Assembly (NCBI GenBank): GCA_950097015.1
Contig: CATNEN010000009.1
Coordinates: forward strand, 374,501-438,500
Direction of reading: 5' to 3'
Source: Macrostomum hystrix
Taxonomy: Eukaryota > Platyhelminthes > Macrostomidae
Length of the DNA: 64,000 nt
The first letter of the stretch is position 1, and every line of letters starts with the position of its first letter. The position numbers and the translations under genes were made by a program. Below the pieces are notes generated by a model. That model worked only from the letters and a program-made list of their open reading frames with translations. It made no database searches and was not told the origin of the DNA. This document shows positions 55,104-64,000 of this stretch, in pieces.

Positions 55104-55635
55104 TTCGCCTCGCACTCGCGTCAGCTACTTAGCTGCGGAGGAGTTAGTAGTATATCGCGCAGAGTGACTTCAAAGTGGAAAATATTTTAAAACGCTCGTC
55201 TTAGTGTTTTCTTAGCAGCCACCCATTTGCCCTAGAGCTTTGTCTTCCTGTCTGCGGCTGAGCGGGCGAGCTGCCGTTTGTACATTCGAGTGCTTGGTGC
55301 TTGCTTCACTGCTAGCCTTACCGTGTCTGCCTTGTTTCTGTGCAATTTTCTTTATCACCCACCGTATGCAATTTTTACAACTTTTATTTTTAGCGCGTCA
55401 GCTAGACTGCTAAGCTCTCAATTTGCTCACAGTACATCCCGAATGTGCACTTTTAACTCTTAATATGTTACGCAATCGCTATTCACTTGGAAGATGATGC
55501 AAAATACACAGTTCTGTGTCTGCAGCGACTCGTTTCACTTTTGCGCAGCTCGCTGCTTTTGGTGCTAACTGCTCAAATTATTGTGACTGAGCTTTGACTA
55601 ATATCTATTTTGACTGCCATTTAACTTAGGCTCCA
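55104..55635 (+). other. Probable 3' UTR of the homeodomain gene
   Basis: Unique sequence after the TAG with no open frame of note. No AATAAA seen before the 48-bp array begins. Confidence 0.5.
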
Positions 55636-55639
55636 AAGC

Positions 55640-58600
55640 CCTGACAGACTCATATACAGACTCATATATATATATATATATCTGCTGCTCTGACACCCTC
55701 ACAGCCCTGACAGACTCATGTATATATATCTGCTGCTCTGACACCCTCACAGCCCTGACAGACTCATGTATATATATCTGCTGCTCTGACACCCTCACAG
55801 CCCTGACAGACTCATGTATATATATCTGCTGCTCTGACCCCCTCACAGCCCTGACAGACTCATGTATATATATATATCTGCTGCTCTGACACCCTCACAG
55901 CTCTGACAGACTCATGTATATATATCTGCTGCTCTGACACCCTCACAGCCCTGACAGACTCATGTATATATATATATCTGCTGCTCTGACACCCTCACAG
56001 CCCTGACAGACTCATGTATATATATCTGCTGCTCTGACACCCTCACAGCTCTGACAGACTCATGTATATATATCTGCTGCTCTGACACCCTCACAGCCCT
56101 GACAGACTCATGTATATATATATCTGCTGCTCTGACACCCTCACAGCTCTGACAGACTCATGTATATATATCTGCTGCTCTGACACCCTCACAGCCCTGA
56201 CAGACTCATGTATATATATATCTGCTGCTCTGACACCCTCACAGCTCTGACAGACTCATGTATATATATATCTGCTGCTCTGACACCCTCACAGCTCTGA
56301 CACCCTCACAGCTCTGACAGACTCATGTATATATATCTGCTGCTCTGACACCCTCACAGCCCTGACAGACTCATGTATATATATATATCTGCTGCTCTGA
56401 CACCCTCACAGCTCTGACAGACTCATGTATATATATCTGCTGCTCTGACACCCTCACAGCTCTGACAGACTCATGTATATATATCTGCTGCTCTGACACC
56501 CTCACAACTCTGACAGACTCATGTATATATATCTGCTGCTCTGACACCCTCACAGCCCTGACAGACTCATGTATATATATCTGCTGCTCTGACACCCTCA
56601 CAGCTCTGACAGACTCATGTATATATATATCTGCTGCTCTGACACCCTCACAGCTCTGACAGACTCATGTATATATATCTGCTGCTCTGACACCCTCACA
56701 GCTCTGACAGACTCATGTATATATATATCTGCTTCTCTGACACCCTCACAGCCCTGACAGACTCATGTATATATATCTGCTGCTCTGACACCCTCACAGC
56801 TCTGACAGACTCATGTATATATATCTGCTGCTCTGACACCCTCACAGCCCTGACAGACTCATGTATATATATATATCTGCTGCTCTGACACCCTCACAGC
56901 TCTGACAGACTCATGTATATATATCTGCTGCTCTGACACCCTCACAGCCCTGACAGACTCATGTATATATATATATCTGCTGCTCTGACACCCTCACAGC
57001 CCTGACAGACTCATGTATATATATCTGCTGCTCTGACACCCTCACAGCTCTGACAGACTCATGTATATATATCTGCTGCTCTGACACCCTCACAGCCCTG
57101 ACAGACTCATGTATATATATATCTGCTGCTCTGACACCCTCACAGCTCTGACAGACTCATGTATATATATCTGCTGCTCTGACACCCTCACAGCCCTGAC
57201 AGACTCATGTATATATATATCTGCTGCTCTGACACCCTCACAGCTCTGACAGACTCATGTATATATATATCTGCTGCTCTGACACCCTCACAGCTCTGAC
57301 AGACTCATGTATATATATCTGCTGCTCTGACACCCTCACAGCCCTGACAGACTCATGTATATATATATATCTGCTGCTCTGACACCCTCACAGCCCTGAC
57401 AGACTCATGTATATATATCTGCTGCTCTGACACCCTCACAGCTCTGACAGACTCATGTATATATATCTGCTGCTCTGACACCCTCACAGCCCTGACAGAC
57501 TCATGTATATATATATCTGCTGCTCTGACACCCTCACAGCTCTGACAGACTCATGTATATATATCTGCTGCTCTGACACCCTCACAGCCCTGACAGACTC
57601 ATGTATATATATATCTGCTGCTCTGACACCCTCACAGCTCTGACAGACTCATGTATATATATATCTGCTGCTCTGACACCCTCACAGCTCTGACACCCTC
57701 ACAGCTCTGACAGACTCATGTATATATATCTGCTGCTCTGACACCCTCACAGCCCTGACAGACTCATGTATATATATATATCTGCTGCTCTGACACCCTC
57801 ACAGCTCTGACAGACTCATGTATATATATCTGCTGCTCTGACTCCCTCACAGCTCTGACAGACTCATGTATATATATCTGCTGCTCTGACACCCTCACAA
57901 CTCTGACAGACTCATGTATATATATCTGCTGCTCTGACACCCTCACAGCCCTGACAGACTCATGTATATATATCTGCTGCTCTGACACCCTCACAGCTCT
58001 GACAGACTCATGTATATATATATCTGCTGCTCTGACACCCTCACAGCCCTGACAGACTCATGTATATATATCTGCTGCTCTGACACCCTCACAGCTCTGA
58101 CAGACTCATGTATATATATATCTGCTTCTCTGACACCCTCACAGCCCTGACAGACTCATGTATATATATCTGCTGCTCTGACACCCTCACAGCTCTGACA
58201 GACTCATGTATATATATCTGCTGCTCTGACACCCTCACAGCCCTGACAGACTCATGTATATATATATATCTGCTGCTCTGACACCCTCACAGCTCTGACA
58301 GACTCATGTATATATATCTGCTGCTCTGACACCCTCACAGCCCTGACAGACTCATGTATATATATATATCTGCTGCTCTGACACCCTCACAGCCCTGACA
58401 GACTCATGTATATATATCTGCTGCTCTGACACCCTCACAGCTCTGACAGACTCATGTATATATATCTGCTGCTCTGACACCCTCACAGCCCTGACAGACT
58501 CATGTATATATATATCTGCTGCTCTGACACCCTCACAGCTCTGACAGACTCATGTATATATATCTGCTGCTCTGACACCCTCACAGCCCTGACAGACTCA

Positions 58601-60758
58601 TGTATATATATATCTGCTGCTCTGACACCCTCACAGCTCTGACAGACTCTTGTATATATATATCTGCTGCTCTGACACCCTCACAGCTCTGACAGACTCA
58701 TGTATATATATCTGCTGCTCTGACACCCTCACAGCCCTGACAGACTCATGTATATATATATCTGCTGCTCTGACACCCTCACAGCTCTGACAGACTCATG
58801 TATATATATCTGCTGCTCTGACACCCTCACAGCTCTGACAGACTCATGTATATATATCTGCTGCTCTGACACCCTCACAACTCTGACAGACTCATGTATA
58901 TATATCTGCTGCTCTGACACCCTCACAGCCCTGACAGACTCATGTATATATATATATCTGCTGCTCTGACACCCTCACAGCTCTGACAGACTCATGTATA
59001 TATATATCTGCTGCTCTGACACCCTCACAGCCCTGACAGACTCATGTATATATATCTGCTGCTCTGACACCCTCACAGCTCTTACAGACTCATGTATATA
59101 TATCTGCTGCTCTGACACCCTCACAGCCCTGACAGACTCATGTATATATATATCTGCTGCTCTGACACCCTCACAGCCTCTGACAGACTCATGTATATAT
59201 ATCTGCTGCTCTGACACCCTCACAGCTCTGACAGACTCATGTATATATATCTGCTGCTCTGACACCCTCACAGCTCTGACAGACTCATGTATATATATCT
59301 GCTGCTCTGACACCCTCACAGCTCTGACAGACTCATGTATATATATCTGCTGCTCTGACACCCTCACAGCTCTGACAGACTCATGTATATATATCTGCTG
59401 CTCTGACACCCTCACAGCCCTGACAGACTCATGTATATATATATCTGCTGCTCTGACACCCTCACAGCCCTGACAGACTCATGTATATATATCTGCTGCT
59501 CTGACACCCTCACAGCTCTGACAGACTCATGTATATATATCTGCTGCTCTGACACCCTCACAGCCCTGACAGACTCATGTATATATATCTGCTGCTCTGA
59601 CACCCTCACAGCCCTGACAGACTCATGTATATATATATATCTGCTGCTCTGACACCCTCACAGCTCTGACAGACTCATGTATATATATCTGCTGCTCTGA
59701 CACCCTCACAGCCCTGACAGACTCATGTATATATATCTGCTGCTCTGACACCCTCACAGCCCTGACAGACTCATGTATATATATCTGCTGCTCTGACACC
59801 CTCACAGCTCTGACAGACTCATGTATATATATCTGCTGCTCTGACACCCTCACAGCCCCGACAGACTCATGTATATATATATCTGCTGCTCTGACACCCT
59901 CACAGCCCTGACAGACTCATGTATATATATATATCTGCTGCTCTGACACCCTCACAGCCCTGACAGACTCATGTATATATATATCTGCTGCTCTGACACC
60001 CTCACAGCTCTGACAGACTCATGTATATATATCTGCTGCTCTGACACCCTCACAGCCCTGACAGACTCATGTATATATATATATCTGCTGCTCTGACACC
60101 CTCACAGCTCTGACAGACTCATGTATATATATCTGCTGCTCTGACACCCTCACAGCCCTGACAGACTCATGTATATATATATATCTGCTGCTCTGACACC
60201 CTCACAGCTCTGACAGACTCATGTATATATATCTGCTGCTCTGACACCCTCACAGCCCTGACAGACTCATGTATATATATATATCTGCTGCTCTGACACC
60301 CTCACAGCCCTGACAGACTCATGTATATATATCTGCTGCTCTGACACCCTCACAGCTCTGACAGACTCATGTATATATATCTGCTGCTCTGACACCCTCA
60401 CAGCCCCGACAGACTCATGTATATATATATCTGCTGCTCTGACACCCTCACAGCCCTGACAGACTCATGTATATATATATCTGCTGCTCTGACACCCTCA
60501 CAGCTCTGACAGACTCATGTATATATATCTGCTGCTCTGACACCCTCACAGCTCTGACAGACTCTTGTATATATAATTGCTGCTCTGACACCCTCACAGC
60601 TCTGACAGACTCATGTATATATATCTGCTGCTCTGACACCCTCACAGCTCTGACAGACTCATGTATATATATATGCTGCTCTGACACCCTCACAGCTCTG
60701 ACAGACTCATGTATATATATCTGCTGCTCTGACACCCTCACAGCTCTGACAGACTCAT
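55640..60758. repeat. 48-bp satellite with internal (TA)n, 5.1 kb
   Basis: About 106 copies, core ctgctgctctgacaccctca, each ending in gtatatatat of variable length (about 3 to 6 TA). Rare variants (gcttctc, ctcacaactc, a duplicated 16-bp piece) recur 1,393 bp apart. Confidence 0.98.
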
Positions 60759-60759
60759 A

Positions 60760-61103
60760 CGTATAATATCTCCTGCAAGAAGCAGTTGCCAGCTGTTTAG
60801 CTAAGGTCAGGTTAATTTATTGATTGAAGTGAGTCTTTAGGTCCAGTTAGGTTTCCTGTAATTAATCGAATGTCCGAATTGAATTTAAAGTGGAATGGCA
60901 AAGTGTATTTATGTACGAGTGACTCAGAGAGTAAACTCATTGGCAGCTCAGGCATAGCTAAGGCATTTATTTCAACCTGCACTCGGTTCCTAGCCTTGCA
61001 CAAAGGATTGAGCTTGGCAGAAATGTGTACTTCGCCAACAAATTATAAATTTGAAATCTTAGAATAGCCGGCTGGTTTGAGCAGGTGCATCGCATGCAGA
61101 GAC
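60760..61103. other. Spacer, no gene seen
   Basis: Unique sequence between the 48-bp array and the last exon of the minus-strand ER-protein gene; presumably includes that gene's 3' UTR. Confidence 0.5.
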
Positions 61104-61510
61104 TCAGAGCTCCTCTTTAATATCATTTTTTTCTTTATCGGTTGCTCCGTCATCCACATTGAAGATGAGGCGCTCAGCATCCAGGACGTCGCGCATATAG
61201 AGCACATTCGGGTCGTTGCTACGGGCGTCTCCGGGCAGATCGGGGCGAAACTGTCGGTTGAACTCAATCAGAAAGCGAAGCGCATCGGTGAACCCGCGGC
61301 CTCCGGTCTCGTCTGTCATGCGGCTGGACCGGACCCCGCCCGTCTTCGTCACCATAAGCACCGACATGCCGGGCACCGAGACGGTCATGCCAGCGAGGCC
61401 CACCGATTTGAGCGACTCCGGCGAGTCCGCATGCGGCAGCAGGGCGAAATTGAAATTCCGCGTCAGCTTGCGGGACAGCACCTTGTGCAGCAGGGCGGGC
61501 TTGTCATCCT
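61104..61510 (-). CDS. Last exon of a probable ER-luminal protein ending KEEL
   Basis: After acceptor CCTCCCGCAG, entered with one base of the previous codon, the exon encodes about 135 residues: DDKPALLHKVLSRKLTRNFN, FALLPHADS, GLAGMTVSVPGMSVLMVTK, FTDALRFLIEFNRQFRPDLP, and the C-terminus KNDIKEEL. KEEL is a functional variant of the KDEL retrieval signal, so an ER-resident soluble protein is inferred. The pattern of a lysine-rich helix, a strand with cis-Pro-like 'SVPGMSVLMV' and a final helix suggests a thioredoxin-like fold, but I do not recognise the family. Upstream exons lie beyond the right edge; the upstream intron is a minisatellite. Confidence 0.75.
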
Positions 61511-61547
61511 CTGCGGGAGGGCCGGTTCGGAAAAATGTAGACAACAG

Positions 61548-64000
61548 ACTGAACATTGGACAGACAGCTGGGCATGTCTATCACACAGGCTGGCATGTCT
61601 AACAGACAGCTGGGCATGTATATCACACAGGCTGGCATGTCTAACAGACAGCTGGGCATGTATATCACACAGGCTGAACATTGGACAGACAGCTGGGCAT
61701 GTCTATCACACAGGCTGGCATGTCTAACAGACAGCTGGGCATCTCTATCACACAGGCTGGCATGTCTAACAGACAGCTGGGCATGTCTATCACACAGGCT
61801 GGCATGTCTAACAGACAGCTGGGCATGTATATCACACAGGCTGAACATTGGACAGACAGCTGGGCATGTCTATCACACAGGCTGGCATGTCTAACAGACA
61901 GCTGGGCATGTATATCACACAGGCTGAACATTGGACAGACAGCTGGGCATGTCTATCACACAGGCTGGCATGTCTAACAGACAGCTGGGCATGTATATCA
62001 CACAGGCTGAACATTGGACAGACAGCTGGGCATGTCTATCACACAGGCTGGCATGTCTAACAGACAGCTGGGCATGTATATCACACAGGCTGAACATTGG
62101 ACAGACAGCTGGGCATGTCTATCACACAGGCTGGCATGTCTAACAAACAGCTGGGCATGTATATCACACAGGCTGGCATGTCTAACAGACAGCTGGGCAT
62201 GTCTATCACACAGGCTGGCATGTCTAACAGACAGCTGGGCATGTCTAACACACAGGCTGGCATGTCTAACAGACAGCTGGGCATGTATATCACACAGGCT
62301 GGCATGTCTAACAGACAGCTGGGCATGTATATCACACAGGCTGAACATTGGACAGACAGCTGGGCATGTCTATCACACAGGCTGGCATGTCTAACAGACA
62401 GCTGGGCATGTCTATCACACAGGCTGGCATGTCTAACAGACAGCTGGGCATCTCTATCACACAGGCTGGCATGTCTAACAGACAGCTGGGCATCTCTATC
62501 ACACAGGCTGGCATGTCTAACAGACAGCTGGGCATGTATATCACACAGGCTGAACATTGGACAGACAGCTGGGCATGTCTATCACACAGGCTGGCATGTC
62601 TAACAGACAGCTGGGCATGTATATCACACAGGCTGAACATTGGACAGACAGCTGGGCATGTCTATCACACAGGCTGGCATGTCTAACAGACAGCTGGGCA
62701 TGTATATCACACAGGCTGAACATTGGACAGACAGCTGGGCATGTCTATCACACAGGCTGGCATGTCTAACAGACAGCTGGGCATGTATATCACACAGGCT
62801 GAACATTGGACAGACAGCTGGGCATGTCTATCACACAGGCTGGCATGTCTAACAGACAGCTGGGCATGTATATCACACAGGCTGAACATTGGACAGACAG
62901 CTGGGCATGTCTATCACACAGGCTGGCATGTCTAACAAACAGCTGGGCATGTATATCACACAGGCTGGCATGTCTAACAGACAGCTGGGCATGTCTATCA
63001 CACAGGCTGGCATGTCTAACAGACAGCTGGGCATGTCTATCACACAGGCTGGCATGTCTAACAGACAGCTGGGCATGTATATCACACAGGCTGGCATGTC
63101 TAACAGACAGCTGGGCATGTATATCACACAGGCTGAACATTGGACAGACAGCTGGGCATGTCTATCACACAGGCTGGCATGTCTAACAGACAGCTGGGCA
63201 TGTATATCACACAGGCTGAACATTGGACAGACAGCTGGGCATGTCTATCACACAGGCTGGCATGTCTAACAGACAGCTGGGCATGTCTATCACACAGGCT
63301 GGCATGTCTAACAAACAGCTGGGCATGTATATCACACAGGCTGGCATGTCTAACAGACAGCTGGGCATGTCTATCACACAGGCTGGCATGTCTAACAGAC
63401 AGCTGGGCATGTCTAACAGACAGCTGGGCATGTCTAACAGACAGCTGGGCATGTCTATCACACAGGCTGGCATGTCTAACAGACAGCTGGGCATGTCTAT
63501 CACACAGGCTGGCATGTCTAACAGACAGCTGGGCATGTCTATCACACAGGCTGGCATGTCTAACAGACAGCTGGGCATGTATATCACACAGGCTGAACAT
63601 TGGACAGACAGCTGGGCATGTCTATCACACAGGCTGGCATGTCTAACAGACAGCTGGGCATGTATATCACACAGGCTGAACATTGGACAGACAGCTGGGC
63701 ATGTCTATCACACAGGCTGGCATGTCTAACAGACAGCTGGGCATGTCTATCACACAGGCTGGCATGTCTAACAAACAGCTGGGCATGTATATCACACAGG
63801 CTGGCATGTCTAACAGACAGCTGGGCATGTCTATCACACAGGCTGGCATGTCTAACAGACAGCTGGGCATGTCTAACAGACAGCTGGGCATGTCTAACAG
63901 ACAGCTGGGCATGTCTATCACACAGGCTGGCATGTCTAACAGACAGCTGGGCATGTCTATCACACAGGCTGGCATGTCTAACAGACAGCTGGGCATGTCT
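61548..64000. repeat. 42/41-bp composite minisatellite, runs off window
   Basis: At least 58 units of two types: a 42-bp unit (ggcatgtctaacagacagct) and a 41-bp unit starting gaacattggacagacagctg. They alternate as 83-bp pairs in places (62.56-62.89 kb), with larger blocks repeating about 792 bp apart (62097/62889). Confidence 0.97.

Noticed and set aside
61548-64000. Regular short repeats suggesting a CRISPR array
   Set aside because: There are no unique spacers, the whole unit repeats, and the genome is animal.
137-64000. Excess of array unit lengths divisible by 3, hinting at coding origin
   Set aside because: About half of the arrays have such lengths against one third expected. The sample is small and long open frames draw the eye to them; no test was possible.

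Overview
The window is eukaryotic and comes from an animal. It contains split genes with GT-AG introns for an insulin-receptor-type receptor, a POMGNT1-like glycosyltransferase and a zinc-finger/homeodomain protein. It also holds a Ty3/gypsy LTR retrotransposon, non-LTR retrotransposon remnants, and roughly 27 kb (over 40 %) of intronic and intergenic minisatellites. I see no bacterial, phage or CRISPR content. GC-rich exons, small introns next to huge array-filled ones and an exceptional load of tandem repeats resemble a free-living flatworm such as Macrostomum. That assignment is an inference, not a proof.

Layout. 1-11.5 kb, minus strand: the extracellular half of an insulin-receptor-like gene (signal peptide, L1, furin-like Cys-rich, L2, start of FnIII). 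It has seven exons and runs off the left edge, and most of its introns carry a minisatellite. 11.8-13.7 kb: two arrays upstream. 14.2-17.85 kb: an AT-rich block with a hAT-like MITE candidate. 17.9-20.4 kb: a decayed jockey-type LINE. 20.6-28.5 kb, plus strand: a two-exon gene for an unrecognised single-pass membrane protein. Its 7.1-kb intron holds a 36-bp array split by a nearly intact gypsy element on the opposite strand, and that element carries a LINE fragment inside gag. 28.97-33.86 kb, minus strand (probably extending to a transmembrane exon at 40.3 kb): a POMGNT1-like GT13 glycosyltransferase, convergent with the membrane-protein gene. 35.6-47.9 kb: mostly arrays, including three kilobase-scale polypurine/polypyrimidine tracts. 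49.65-55.1 kb, plus strand: a five-exon gene for a protein with two zinc fingers, a CtBP-like motif and a TALE-type homeodomain. 55.6-60.8 kb: a 5.1-kb array of 48-bp units. 61.1-61.5 kb, minus strand: the last exon of a gene ending in a KEEL ER-retention-like tail, then another array to the window edge.

The genes do not form one pathway. The insulin receptor is a growth-signalling receptor, the GT13 protein belongs to the O-mannose glycan branch acting on dystroglycan-type proteins, and the homeodomain protein is a nuclear regulator. The shared theme is architectural. Arrays repeatedly begin within a few tens of bases of exon boundaries, and at least three (POMGNT1 stem, POMGNT1 C-terminal half, membrane-protein acceptor) have units that copy the exon/intron junction itself, so they carry repeated splice-site-like sequence.
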